Counted from the stretch's first letter, positions 27,870 to 37,598 are shown. The stretch: DNA of 64,000 nucleotides from Acidihalobacter yilgarnensis (GCF_001753245.1 NZ_CP017415.1:1640501-1704500); one strand, 5' to 3'. Notes: a model not told the origin generated them from the letters alone. Numbers and translations: made by a program.

Positions 27870-29318
27870 ATGAAGAACCAATGCGCATATCGAGGCCCCT
27901 GGATGCGGGCGTTACGGCTCAGTGCGGGCTTGTGTTTCCTGCTGGCCGCCACCACGGGGCAGGCGGCCGATCCATTGGGTACCTACAACGGGCTTGGGCA
28001 AGGTGCAGGGCGCTTGATCGCGGTACCGGATATGCCGCCGCCACCCATGCCGCTATCGGCAGTGTTGCCACCTGCCTGGCGGGACCATGCGTTGAGTCTG
28101 GCCGAGATTAGTTGGCTGGCCTTACGTAACAATCCACGTACGTATGCGGCGTGGGCGCAGTTGCAGGCGCAAGCCGCGTTACTGGGGCAGGCGCGCAGTG
28201 CATGGTGGCCGACGCTCAGTCTTTCCGTGCCATTGCAGCGACGTCGCACGACCACGGCTGCGGGCTACGCATTACCGCAGCAGGATACGGCTTCACCGAA
28301 TCTGAGCCTGTCATTTCTGATCTGGGATTTTGGCCATCGTTCGGCGTTGATCGATCAGGCCAAGGCGAATTTGCAGGCAAGCGAGTTGACCCAGAATGCG
28401 ACCGTACAATCGGTGCTCTATGGCGTGCAACAGGCGTACTACACCTTGCTCGGAGAGCGTGCATTGCTTGAGGCCTATCAGGCCGCATTGGATGAAAGCA
28501 AACAGGCGCTGACGGCAGCTGAGGCTTTACATCGTGCGGGGCAGGCAACGGTTAGTGATTTATATCAGGCGCGTGCTGCACTGGCCCAGGCTCAAGCCAA
28601 TTTGGCTATGGCAGAGCAAACCCTGACGGGGGATGAAGGGGCCCTCGCCAGTGCCGCCGGGTTACCCTTGAATACGCCCATCCGACTGGCCGCGCTCGAC
28701 GTGACTGCATCGCCTCGGATGATGCAGTCGGTCGAAGCGTTGATGCAGGCCGCTTTAGCGGCGAATCCTGGCTTGCGCAGCGCGCAATATCAGGTTAGCG
28801 CGGCGCATGCCGGGCTCTCGGCAGCCAATCGTAGCGATCTGCCGACGCTGAGCCTGGGCGCCGATCAGGGCTGGCATGCGCAGAATGGTTTCGGGCCGAC
28901 CCAGCAATACAGTCTCGGTATTACGCTGACGGTGCCGTTGTTCACCGGTTTTCAACATACCTATCAGGTGGCCGAGGCGCATGCCCAGCTCGCCCAGGCG
29001 CGTGCATCACTCGAAAGCATCGTCAATACCACGCAGCTATCCGTCTGGCAGGCTTATTACGCATTTCGCAGCGCGACCCTGGCGCTGCCCAGCGCAATGG
29101 CACAACAGGAAAACGCGGCTAAGGCGTTGGCCGCGGTGCAGGCACAGTATCGTGTCGGTCTGGCCACCATGCAGGATTTTCTCAGTGCGCAAAGCGTGCT
29201 GAGCAGCGCGCGCGTGGCGGTCGTGCGCGATGCGATCAATCGCTATCTGGCATTGGCCGGTTTGAGCAATGCGGTTGGCACGGTGATGCCGCCTGCATTG
29301 GGCGCACCGGCACCGTGA
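27870..29318 (+). CDS. TolC-family outer-membrane efflux protein
   Basis: This 482-residue outer-membrane factor of a tripartite pump has a signal peptide (about residues 1-31, ending GQA before ADPLG). Two repeated OEP domains (about 75-270 and 285-465) follow, rich in Ala/Gln/Leu heptads that form the alpha-helical periplasmic tunnel. The first repeat has PNLSLSFLIWDFG and the second LGITLTVPLFTGF, the usual beta-strand segments. ATG 27870 is chosen because it begins the signal peptide; the frame is open for 12 codons more. It is the first gene of the operon with the adaptor (64 bases on) and the RND permease. Confidence 0.93.
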   Translation: MKNQCAYRGPWMRALRLSAGLCFLLAATTGQAADPLGTYNGLGQGAGRLIAVPDMPPPPMPLSAVLPPAWRDHALSLAEISWLALRNNPRTYAAWAQLQAQAALLGQARSAWWPTLSLSVPLQRRRTTTAAGYALPQQDTASPNLSLSFLIWDFGHRSALIDQAKANLQASELTQNATVQSVLYGVQQAYYTLLGERALLEAYQAALDESKQALTAAEALHRAGQATVSDLYQARAALAQAQANLAMAEQTLTGDEGALASAAGLPLNTPIRLAALDVTASPRMMQSVEALMQAALAANPGLRSAQYQVSAAHAGLSAANRSDLPTLSLGADQGWHAQNGFGPTQQYSLGITLTVPLFTGFQHTYQVAEAHAQLAQARASLESIVNTTQLSVWQAYYAFRSATLALPSAMAQQENAAKALAAVQAQYRVGLATMQDFLSAQSVLSSARVAVVRDAINRYLALAGLSNAVGTVMPPALGAPAP

Positions 29319-29382
29319 TGCGGTCTATCAGCAAATTCCGCAGCCTGGGCGTGGACCCCGGGTGCGTTCTGGAGGATTAAGG

Positions 29383-30585
29383 ATGTTGCGAAGATTTGCA
29401 TGGGGCCTGCCATTGATCGCCCTGGCCCTTGCCGGCTGCGATCAACGGGGAGGGCGGCGACAAGGTCCGATGGCTGGCATGGCGGTGCCTGTTCAGGTCA
29501 GCCAGGTCACAACCCGCGACATGCCGGTGACGACCACCTCGGTGGGTACCGTGCAAAGTTTGCACACGGTTACGGTTCGTCCTCAGATCACAGGCATGCT
29601 GAGTGCGGTAGCGGTGCATTCTGGCCAGACAGTCAAGGCTGGCGAGATCCTGTTTCGCGTCGACTCGGCACCATTTTCGGCGGCGCTTAAGCAGGCAGAG
29701 GCGAAGCTGCGCGGCGACCGTGCGCAGCAGAAATACACGGCCGATCAGGTCGCTGCTCTGCGTCCGTTGGTGGCCAAGGATTACGTGACTCGTCAGAGCT
29801 TCGAGCAGGCGCAGGCAACGGCCAGCGCCGCCGCCGCGCTGGTCGAGCAGGATCGCTACGCGCTGGAGACGGCACGCATTCAGCTTGCTTACACCACGAT
29901 ACGTTCACCGATCGCTGGGCGTTTGGGCGCGGTCGATATCAAGGCCGGCAACGTGGTGCAGGCGAATACCAGTACATTGGTCACGATTAATCAGATGAAC
30001 CCGGTTGAGGTCAATTTCAGCGTGCCGCAATCGCAGCTACCGGCCACGCGCGTGGCGTTGGCGGCGACCCCGGTCGCCGATAACGTCGCTTTATTCCGTG
30101 AGGACGATCAGGGCAAGCCGTTGGGCATGGGGCGACTGAGCTTTGTGGACAACACCGTCGATGCTGGCACCGGCACAGTGGCGCTCAGGGCATTGGCGAA
30201 TAACCCAGAAAATCGTCTCTGGCCGGGGCAATTTGTGGTTGTGCGCCTGACACTGAGCACACTGCAGAACGCGAAAGTTGTGCCGGCGCGCAGCATCCAG
30301 CAGGGACAGCGCGGCCCGTTTGTCTATGTGGTTCGTCATAATCACGCCGAGATGCAGCCGGTCAAGCTGGCCTTTATCACCGATGACCTGGCGGTGGTTG
30401 ATACAGGGTTGGCGGTCGGTGATGCAGTGGTTGACCCGATACCCGCGCGAATGCGTCCCGGCGCCCTGGTTCGCGTGATCGAAAGCCACCCTCGTGGCGA
30501 GGCGGCCGGCACCGGACGTAGCGCACGGTTATACCACCCTGAGGCACGCCGTCCTGTTGGGATGCGTGACAAGAACGCGCCATGA
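29383..30585 (+). CDS. RND efflux periplasmic adaptor (membrane fusion protein)
   Basis: This 400-residue adaptor links the RND permease to the TolC-like channel. It has a lipoprotein signal (LIALALAGC), so it is probably anchored to the inner membrane. Order: a beta-barrel strand, then the lipoyl half-motif GMLSAVAVHSGQTVKAGEILF (quoted in part) near residues 73-93. An alpha-hairpin follows (about 105-160), then the second lipoyl half with IRSPIAGRLG, and the C-terminal barrel and membrane-proximal domain. ATG 29383 is supported by GGAGG 8 bases upstream. Its stop overlaps the permease start by 4 bases. Confidence 0.94.
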   Translation: MLRRFAWGLPLIALALAGCDQRGGRRQGPMAGMAVPVQVSQVTTRDMPVTTTSVGTVQSLHTVTVRPQITGMLSAVAVHSGQTVKAGEILFRVDSAPFSAALKQAEAKLRGDRAQQKYTADQVAALRPLVAKDYVTRQSFEQAQATASAAAALVEQDRYALETARIQLAYTTIRSPIAGRLGAVDIKAGNVVQANTSTLVTINQMNPVEVNFSVPQSQLPATRVALAATPVADNVALFREDDQGKPLGMGRLSFVDNTVDAGTGTVALRALANNPENRLWPGQFVVVRLTLSTLQNAKVVPARSIQQGQRGPFVYVVRHNHAEMQPVKLAFITDDLAVVDTGLAVGDAVVDPIPARMRPGALVRVIESHPRGEAAGTGRSARLYHPEARRPVGMRDKNAP

Positions 30586-33500
30586 ATCTTGCCGGCCCCT
30601 TCATCCGCCGGCCGGTGATGACCACCGTGCTGACCCTGGCTGCCATCCTGATGGGGTTGCTGGCCTATCGTGCGTTGCCGGTTGCTTTGCTGCCGAGCGT
30701 TTCCTTCCCCACGATTATGGTCTCCGCAAGTCTACCGGGGGCGAGCGCCAAGACCATGGCCTCGGCAGTGGCGTCTCCTCTGGAGAATCAGTTCTCCAGT
30801 ATTCCGGGGCTGTTGTCCATGAGTTCGGAGAGCCGTAACGGCAATACGCGGATCACGCTGCAATTCGATCTCAAGGTCAATATCGACGCTGCCTCGCAGG
30901 AGGTGCAGGCGGCGGTCGGGCAGGCCTCCCATTTCCTCCCGCCCAATATGCCGCAGACGCCGCTGGTGCGGCAGGTGAATCCGGCCCAAAGTCCGATTAT
31001 GTTTATTGGTTTGTCGGCGCCGAACATGCCGTTGTACAAGCTCGATGCCTACGCCGAGCAGCGTTTTGCAACGCAGCTCTCCGGCGTGCCGGGCGTGGCA
31101 CAGGTGCGTGTTTTCGGTGGCCAGACCTATGCCGTGCGCATTTATCTCAACCCCTATGCATTGGCGGCGAGAAACTTGTCGCTCACGGGTGTCGAGTCGA
31201 CAATCGGTGCGCTCAACGTCAATCTGCCGCAGGGTACGCTACAGGGCAAGGCGAGCAATTACGACATCAGCGTCGACGGACAGCTCAACGATGCGGCGGC
31301 CTACAACCATATGGTGCTTGCCTACAGCAACGGGGCGCCGGTACGGCTTGCAGCCGTTGGCCGAGCCGAAGACAGCGTGCAGCAGAATCTACAGGCGACT
31401 TGGATCAACGGCGATCGCGGTATCGTGCTCGCTGTGGTACGCGAACCGGATAGCAATACGGTGGACGTGGCCGCACAGATCCGCACGATGTTGCCAAAAC
31501 TACAGGCGGCGCTACCTGGCGGCGCCAGCCTGCACATCCTTTATGACAAGTCTCAATACGTGAAGGCCGCCGTGGAGGAAGTGCAGTTCACGCTGCTGTT
31601 GGCGAGTGTGCTGGTGGCTTTCGTGATCTGGTTGTTCTTAGGCGACCTGCGTCAGATGTTGGTGGCGGCGGCGGCCATCCCGATTTCGCTGCTCGGTACC
31701 TTCGCGGTACTGTCGGCGTTGGGATATAGCCTTAATGTGCTTACCTTGTTGGCACTCACGCTATCGGTAGGCTTTGTGGTCGACGATGCGGTGGTCATGC
31801 TGGAGAATATATCGCGCCACCGCGAGGCAGGGTTGACGCCCTTGCGCGCGGCTCTGCTCGGCAGCCGCGAGATCGGTTTTACCGTGTTGTCGATGACCCT
31901 GTCGCTGGCGGCGGTGTTCCTGCCGTTGATTTTCATGGGTGGACTGCTCGGGCGCCTGTTCCTCGAATTCGGTGTGACCATCGCGGTGGTCATTCTGGTG
32001 TCGGGCGCCGTTTCGCTCAGTTTGACGCCCATGCTGCTCTCGCGGATGCGTTTGCGTGAAAACACGCGGACGCCACGCAGCTCATTCTTCCAACGTGGCT
32101 TCGAGTCGTTGACGCGTCTCTATGGTACTAGCCTGGCGTGGTCACTACGTCATCGCGGCTGGGTACTCGGTTTTGCCGGTCTGAGCCTGATTGCAGCGGT
32201 TGTCCTGTTCATGTTGGTACAGAAGGCCTTCATACCGAGTGGTGACTCGGGGATGATCATCGCCAACCTGCGCTATCCGGAGGGCATCCCCTTCACGCAG
32301 CTCACGCAGGAACAGCATGAGGTGGCCAAGCGTATTCAAGCCAATCCGGCAGTAGCGGTCGTGATGTCCAGCGCTGGTCAGAGTGGCGGCGGTTTCGGCG
32401 GGAGTAATGTGGGACGCATCATCATTCACCTCAAACCCGCTGGTGAGCGTGACGACGTTGATGCCGTCATGATGCAATTACGCCGCGAGATGGCACATTT
32501 TCCGCTGGTACGCGCCTTCTTCATCCAGCCGCCGGCGATTCAATTGGGCGCGATGTCGAGCAACGCCAATTATCAATTTGTACTGCAAGCGGGTAGTGAA
32601 TCGCAGCTTGAACAGGCGATCCTTAACTTCGAGCCCGCGCTGCGCGAGATTCCTGGGGTGGTCGGTGTGAATTCGAGTCTCCAACTGAGTAATCCGGAAA
32701 TCCGCATTCACATCCTGCGTGAGCGCGCGGCGGCGCTAGGCGTGACCCCACAGACCATCGAGAAGACGCTCAATCTAGCCTACGGTGGCGCCACGGTTGG
32801 CACCATCTACGGCGCTGCACAGCAATATCAGGTCATTACCCAGCTTGCTCCGGAGTATCAGGCCGATGCCGCCGCGTTGTCGGCGATCTATCTGCCCGGC
32901 AACGCAGGCCAATTGGTGCCGCTGCACGCGATCGCGCGGCTCGATTACGGTGTTGGCCCGCTGAGTGTGGAACACTACGGCCAGATGCCTTCGGCAACGG
33001 TATCCTTCAACCTGGATCCAGGTGTGTCGCTCGGCGAAGTCACGGGCAAGATACAGGCGTTGGCCAACAAGATCCTGCCAGCTGGGGTGAGCGGGCAGTT
33101 CGCCGGTAGCGCGCAGTCCTTCCAGCAATCGTTGGTGAGCTTGCCGATTTTGCTGGTAGTGACCATCCTCGTGATCTATGTGATCCTGGCCATTCTTTAC
33201 GAACATTTCGTGCATCCGTTGACCATTCTCACGGCGTTGCCGCTGGCCGGATTCGGCGCGCTGCTCTCGCTTTATGTGTTCCGGCAGCCACTCGACCTGT
33301 TTAGCTTCGTCGGGGTGATCATGCTGGTCGGATTGGTGAAGAAAAACGGCATCATCATGATCGATTTCGCCATCGAGCGTCGACGAGAGGGTGAAGATGC
33401 CTTGGCGGCCATTCATGAAGCCTGCGTGATCCGTTTCCGCCCGATCATGATGACCACCGCAGCGGCCATTCTCGGCACCTTGCCGATTGCGCTGGGATTC

Positions 33501-33668
33501 GGTTCAGATGCACGGGCGCATATGCCGCTGGGCATCGCCGTTGTGGGTGGGCTGGTATTTTCACAGCTGCTCACCCTGTACGTGACGCCGGCGTTTTACG
33601 TCACCGCCGAGCATTGGCTGGAGAGGCGCCAGCCACGGTCAGCATCGTTGACGGAGACTCAGTCCTGA
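30582..33668 (+). CDS. RND multidrug efflux permease (HAE1 family)
   Basis: This 1028-residue proton-driven inner-membrane transporter has the usual RND layout: 12 transmembrane helices, with large periplasmic loops after helices 1 and 7. The N-terminus FIRRPVMTTVLTL is typical. The proton-relay pair is seen as VDDAVVMLENI in helix 4 (about residues 399-409), and the HAE1 signature continues in LSVGFVVDD. The hydrophobic-efflux type, rather than the heavy-metal type, is indicated by length and by this motif. Substrate cannot be read. It is translationally coupled to the adaptor. It is convergent with the next gene, and their ends overlap by about 10 bases. Confidence 0.95.
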   Translation: MNLAGPFIRRPVMTTVLTLAAILMGLLAYRALPVALLPSVSFPTIMVSASLPGASAKTMASAVASPLENQFSSIPGLLSMSSESRNGNTRITLQFDLKVNIDAASQEVQAAVGQASHFLPPNMPQTPLVRQVNPAQSPIMFIGLSAPNMPLYKLDAYAEQRFATQLSGVPGVAQVRVFGGQTYAVRIYLNPYALAARNLSLTGVESTIGALNVNLPQGTLQGKASNYDISVDGQLNDAAAYNHMVLAYSNGAPVRLAAVGRAEDSVQQNLQATWINGDRGIVLAVVREPDSNTVDVAAQIRTMLPKLQAALPGGASLHILYDKSQYVKAAVEEVQFTLLLASVLVAFVIWLFLGDLRQMLVAAAAIPISLLGTFAVLSALGYSLNVLTLLALTLSVGFVVDDAVVMLENISRHREAGLTPLRAALLGSREIGFTVLSMTLSLAAVFLPLIFMGGLLGRLFLEFGVTIAVVILVSGAVSLSLTPMLLSRMRLRENTRTPRSSFFQRGFESLTRLYGTSLAWSLRHRGWVLGFAGLSLIAAVVLFMLVQKAFIPSGDSGMIIANLRYPEGIPFTQLTQEQHEVAKRIQANPAVAVVMSSAGQSGGGFGGSNVGRIIIHLKPAGERDDVDAVMMQLRREMAHFPLVRAFFIQPPAIQLGAMSSNANYQFVLQAGSESQLEQAILNFEPALREIPGVVGVNSSLQLSNPEIRIHILRERAAALGVTPQTIEKTLNLAYGGATVGTIYGAAQQYQVITQLAPEYQADAAALSAIYLPGNAGQLVPLHAIARLDYGVGPLSVEHYGQMPSATVSFNLDPGVSLGEVTGKIQALANKILPAGVSGQFAGSAQSFQQSLVSLPILLVVTILVIYVILAILYEHFVHPLTILTALPLAGFGALLSLYVFRQPLDLFSFVGVIMLVGLVKKNGIIMIDFAIERRREGEDALAAIHEACVIRFRPIMMTTAAAILGTLPIALGFGSDARAHMPLGIAVVGGLVFSQLLTLYVTPAFYVTAEHWLERRQPRSASLTETQS

Positions 33669-34390
33669 CTCGGTGGTCCCTGAGGTTGCATGTCCAGTGG
33701 GTAGGTTGAGAACGCCCGGTGCAAGGTGTCTAGGTGTCCGACCAAGGCCTTGAGCAAGCTGTCGGATATCGAGCTGTTGCTCGTATTGAGAGCGACGAAG
33801 GCCTGTTCGAGATTACCGGAAGCGGCCTTGAGTGGCGGTGAAATAAGGGGGTTTTCGAAGGCGGCAACGGATTTGCGCAGAGCCGCAATCGCCGCGGCCC
33901 GGTTGGGCACGGCGAGCGCGTGCTGCGCCTGGGTCAGATATTTGCGCGCGCGTTTAACCACATCGTTGCTGCCCAGGTCATCCAGAGCATAAAACAGGTG
34001 ATTGAAAAACGGTTGGACCTGTTGATTGTCTTCGAAGTGCATTTTTGCGCGCATGGCTCTGGCCATGGCCAGAAATTCCGCGCCCGGCATGCGCGAACGA
34101 ATCAGTTCAAGCATGATCTGCACCTTGGTCAGATCGGCATCGAGCCCGATGACATTTTTGTCGTGCAGCGCGGCCCGCGCTTCGACGGCATCAGCCATTG
34201 CTTGCGCGGCATAGATCTGCATGCGGTTGAGCGCAGCGACACGCGGGTTTAGGGTCGGGGCCTGGACCGATTGCATATCGGGAGTCGAGCTTGCGGTGGG
34301 CAGCGCGGCGCTAGCGCCTACGGCATGCAATAGGGTGAGTGGCAACAGGAATCGCAGATACCTGCGCAGGTGATGGTGGGATGGGGCCAA
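33659..34390 (-). CDS. secreted helical protein, possibly YfdX-like
   Basis: I do not firmly recognise this 243-residue protein. It starts with a signal peptide (RRYLRFLLPLTLLHAVGASA). The mature protein is rich in Ala/Leu helices (NRMQIYAAQAMADAVEARAAL, quoted in part as AAQAMADAVEARAAL; then TKVQIMLELIRS and KYLTQAQHALAV), reminiscent of YfdX-family proteins, which is a weak inference. I choose the TTG at 34390 because GAGGAG lies 8 bases upstream. An in-frame ATG at 34411 has no Shine-Dalgarno and would overlap the glucoamylase gene further. It follows the GH15 gene on the same strand. Confidence 0.7.
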   Translation of the reverse strand: MAPSHHHLRRYLRFLLPLTLLHAVGASAALPTASSTPDMQSVQAPTLNPRVAALNRMQIYAAQAMADAVEARAALHDKNVIGLDADLTKVQIMLELIRSRMPGAEFLAMARAMRAKMHFEDNQQVQPFFNHLFYALDDLGSNDVVKRARKYLTQAQHALAVPNRAAAIAALRKSVAAFENPLISPPLKAASGNLEQAFVALNTSNSSISDSLLKALVGHLDTLHRAFSTYPLDMQPQGPPSQD

Positions 34391-36771
34391 AGCAGTTTCT
34401 CCTCGGAACATTGGGATTGCGGCGACCTTAATCGCAGATGCACACGATACGGTATTCCGGTGTATTCGGGGAGCCATCGGTCCAGCGCAGGTAGAAGCGC
34501 AAGGTTTCCCCTGGCCGTGACGTCCAGTCTGGATCGATAGGGTAGGTCGAGTAAAGGCTTGCCGACAGGCGAGTGATGCGCGTGCGCCCAATCGTGATGG
34601 CTCCAGATCAAGGTGGTGTCATGCGATAACAGTAGCTTCAGCCGACAACCAGGGGGGATTCGTCCGATGGGTGCCGATAGCGTCCAGAAACGGATATCTG
34701 AATGCGCTCGCACCCCCTGATACCGCGCCCAGACCGGTCCGGGGCGATCTACCGGGCGCCCCCGCGCGCGCGCGGCGGCGAGCTTGATGAATTCGGCGTG
34801 CGCCCAGGCGAGCGGCATGGCCGAACCCGTGGGTCGATAGGGTACGAGTCCCCAATCAGGGCGGGCGGTATCGTCCCATATTTGCTCGGGTAGCATTCCT
34901 CCGGGGCTCGCACTCGCGGCCATGGTGTGCAGAAGCGCTGACGGATCCCCGCCGTTGGCGAGTTCGTAATGGCCGCGTTCGCCGGCGAGTAGCGGCCAAG
35001 GCCGCCCCTTACCCGTGCCGTCGAACGGACTGCCGTCGGCGTGTTCGCCATATCCATCCTCGTTGTAACGATACCAGGCTGGACCCTGGGGCGTTTCGAT
35101 GCGCAATAGCCGGTCGGCCAATTGCAGACTGTCTCGTATTAGCGGATCGTCGGCGCGGCGCAGTCCGTAACGCACCAATTGCAGAAAATCGAGACTGACG
35201 TGTCCATCTGCCGTGAGGGTGGGCTGGGGGTCACGATTATTCACGATAATCGCCTCACGCATCGCTTCGCGATGTTGTAAGACCCCGCGAGGCCCGACGC
35301 GAACATAGTGCGCGGCAATGCCATGGTTTCTGCCGAGCTCGCTGTCATGGGCGACAGTCCAATCCTCGATTTGGGCATTCCAGCTGTCGGCTAGCGTGAG
35401 CGCCAGATCGCGTTCCGCCGGAGGCAGGTATTCGGCACCGACCACCAGACTTGCGACCATTACCGCCAGTGTGAAAGGGCTTAGGCCGCAGTCTTCCTCC
35501 CAGCGATCCTGATCGCTGACGGGGCCGTTGAGGGCGATAAAACCGAGCGCGCGCCGAATCATATCCTGCGGTCGAATATCGCCGAGAGCCTCGTGTTCGT
35601 CGAGAGCGCCAGCGAGCAAGATCGGAAAGGCGGTTTCGTCGAGTTGAAGCCCCTGCCAGTAGGCTCGACCGCCGAGCCATTGATTCTGATTCCAGTGTCC
35701 ATCGGCATGCTGGTTGGCGATCAGATAGCGCAGGTTGGCGCGGGCATCCTCATGCGCGCCAAGTGTGAGCAGCGCTCCTGCCGTTTCAACGAGATCTCGT
35801 GGCCAAACCAGATGGTAGCCACCCTCGCGTTCTCTCGTCTCTCCCCAGGGGATACTCAAGCTGGCCACCACTGCACCTGGATAGGTCTTGTCTTCGTGCA
35901 CCTTGACGACCATAGCGGAGGTGCGTAGCAGATTGAATAATTCTGGCTCCAAGGTGTTGACTTCGGGGAATTGAGCTTCCCAGACCTGATGCCAGGCATC
36001 CCATTGAGCGCAGCAGTGCTCGACTACACGCGCATACGAATGGCTCAGGCTGGCGAAGGCGAGCGTGGCGGCGGAGCGTCGTCCGCTGCCAAAGCCCAAC
36101 GCGAGCACCGCGTGTCTGGGAAGTTCACCAGTGAGGGCGACATTGCCGGGACCGGCATGCGTATATGCCCAACGCATAGACCCATGGCGAGAGAAATCCT
36201 GCCACCCGTCGTTCTCGCCGACGTAGCCGACGGCGCCGCGTACGAAGGCATCGTTGCCTCGTTCGTCGCGAGCAACCAGAGCGAGGGCGAAAGGGCCCTG
36301 ATTGGCCCACAGGACGCGACGCCCATGATATTCGTCATACCAAGCCTCGTTATGGTTATCACTACCGCCCAATCTGGGGGCGAGCAGTACGTAAGGCCGT
36401 AATCCAGGGTCGCCTTCGAGGGCGACTTCAAGCATCAATACGTCTCGACGAGGGTCAGGGCAGACGCCGATTCGCAGCGTGAATCGCGGGTGGCGGTGAA
36501 TCAGGGTGACGACGGGTGCGCCTGCGCCACAAGACGCGATCTCGTAGTTGTCATGCTGCTTAATTTCGACCCAGAAACCTTCGTCGTCGGCAATCATGAA
36601 GCCGAGATCGCGGATTTGTGGAATGTCGACGCGAGGATAATAGACTTCGTTGACGATGCCCTGACCCAGCGTATACCAGAGTCGAGGAGAACCCAGCGCG
36701 CAACCGATCATATCCTTGCGGCTTGCACTCCAGGTGGCCGGGATACCGGGCCCACCGGGGGGCTCGCTCAT
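34318..36771 (-). CDS. GH15 glucoamylase-like glycoside hydrolase, probable 3' frameshift
   Basis: This 817-codon frame encodes a GH15 glucan 1,4-alpha-glucosidase-type enzyme that releases glucose from alpha-glucans. An N-terminal beta-sandwich (about 10-265) precedes the (alpha/alpha)6 barrel (about 290-690). The barrel has HLVWPRDLVETAGA, the catalytic-acid region DRWEEDCGLSPFT and the catalytic-base region GGMLPEQIWD. There is no signal peptide, so it acts on intracellular glucan. The native C-terminus appears to lie in another frame: reading one base later between about 34500 and 34550 gives YPIDPDWTSRPGETLRFYL and then RWTDGSPNTPEYRIVCICD, ending at 34428. In the called frame the tail is atypical (many Cys and Ser) and runs 73 bases into the next gene. 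Confidence 0.88.
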   Translation of the reverse strand: MSEPPGGPGIPATWSASRKDMIGCALGSPRLWYTLGQGIVNEVYYPRVDIPQIRDLGFMIADDEGFWVEIKQHDNYEIASCGAGAPVVTLIHRHPRFTLRIGVCPDPRRDVLMLEVALEGDPGLRPYVLLAPRLGGSDNHNEAWYDEYHGRRVLWANQGPFALALVARDERGNDAFVRGAVGYVGENDGWQDFSRHGSMRWAYTHAGPGNVALTGELPRHAVLALGFGSGRRSAATLAFASLSHSYARVVEHCCAQWDAWHQVWEAQFPEVNTLEPELFNLLRTSAMVVKVHEDKTYPGAVVASLSIPWGETREREGGYHLVWPRDLVETAGALLTLGAHEDARANLRYLIANQHADGHWNQNQWLGGRAYWQGLQLDETAFPILLAGALDEHEALGDIRPQDMIRRALGFIALNGPVSDQDRWEEDCGLSPFTLAVMVASLVVGAEYLPPAERDLALTLADSWNAQIEDWTVAHDSELGRNHGIAAHYVRVGPRGVLQHREAMREAIIVNNRDPQPTLTADGHVSLDFLQLVRYGLRRADDPLIRDSLQLADRLLRIETPQGPAWYRYNEDGYGEHADGSPFDGTGKGRPWPLLAGERGHYELANGGDPSALLHTMAASASPGGMLPEQIWDDTARPDWGLVPYRPTGSAMPLAWAHAEFIKLAAARARGRPVDRPGPVWARYQGVRAHSDIRFWTLSAPIGRIPPGCRLKLLLSHDTTLIWSHHDWAHAHHSPVGKPLLDLPYRSRLDVTARGNLALLPALDRWLPEYTGIPYRVHLRLRSPQSQCSEEKLLWPHPTITCAGICDSCCHSPYCMP

Positions 36772-36837
36772 GAGGTGATCTCCTGGTGATGACGTTCATG
36801 ACGGAAGCCATGATGGCGATGTGCCGGTAGCGGCTCA

Positions 36838-37598
36838 GATATGACAGCTCAGATAGGGCGCCGCCAAGGCCGGACTGTGTTCCTGGAAATTCCACCGTTG
36901 GTCCAAGTCGATTCCTTTGTCGTAAGCGGTTCGATCTTTGATCGCTAATGTTGCAGCTACGGTAATCGCGACATGACCGATGTAACCGCAATTCCAAGCA
37001 GCTCGAAATCCGATTGGCGAAGCGTTGTGCGAGGGCGTTTTGCACCATTTCATTAGCGAGATAGTGGCCGATGCGAAAGCGTTGGGATTCGTGGAAGTGT
37101 GTGCCAATGGCTTCATTGATGATGCAAAAACTAGCGAGATCATGACCGATGGGTTTTGCCATGAGGAGACGAGCATGTCTGCAGTAGTAGGCAAGCCCGG
37201 TCCCGCCAAGTGTGCCATGGGGATGAATAATTTGGGGGTGTGCCCAGGTGGGCAATGGCTTCGGCGTAGTGGCTCCATACCTTTTGCCTTCGGCGAGTGA
37301 GGTCATCAGGGCGCTGTAGGTTTCGGCGGCAGGCAAATAGCCAGTTAGATAATCTATGTGGGTGTGGCAATCCGCTTACATTGGGTCGCTCACATCGAGC
37401 CCTTGGGAATATTCGCAAGAAGCGTTCGCGGTCTGCACCGAACGGGTCAACACCCATCAGGCGAAGGTATCCCGGCAGTGCGTGACGCCGAAACAGGGCG
37501 AACAGCGTAGGTATTACCAAGCGTCCCGCAATATCGTCCGGGCCCAAAACATATCTCAGCGTAAGGATTGGCATCGTCGGTGCCGTGGCGCTGCCCAT
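36838..37598 (-). pseudogene. zwf: decayed glucose-6-phosphate dehydrogenase (zwf) remnant
   Basis: Pieces of Zwf are spread over all three minus-strand frames. Near 37490-37560 is AGRLVIPTLFALFRRHALPG (N-terminal nucleotide-binding part). Near 37270-37330 is ETYSALMTSLAEG. Near 37090-37180 is KPIGHDLASFCIINEAIG followed by ESQRFRIGHYLANEMVQNAL, matching the substrate-binding KPxGxDLxSA and RIDHYLGKE region. Near 36930-37010 is YIGHVAITVAATLAI. The key Asp of RIDHYL is Gly here. Several frameshifts are needed to join these pieces, and the C-terminal half is missing: the remnant is about 760 bases instead of about 1450. It directly follows gnd, so the ancestral order was probably gnd-zwf-glucoamylase. 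Confidence 0.85.

Noticed and set aside
36560-37336. 258-codon minus-strand frame as an independent gene
   Set aside because: It contains one fragment of decayed zwf and then runs as a shadow through the start of the glucoamylase gene; treated as part of the pseudogene.
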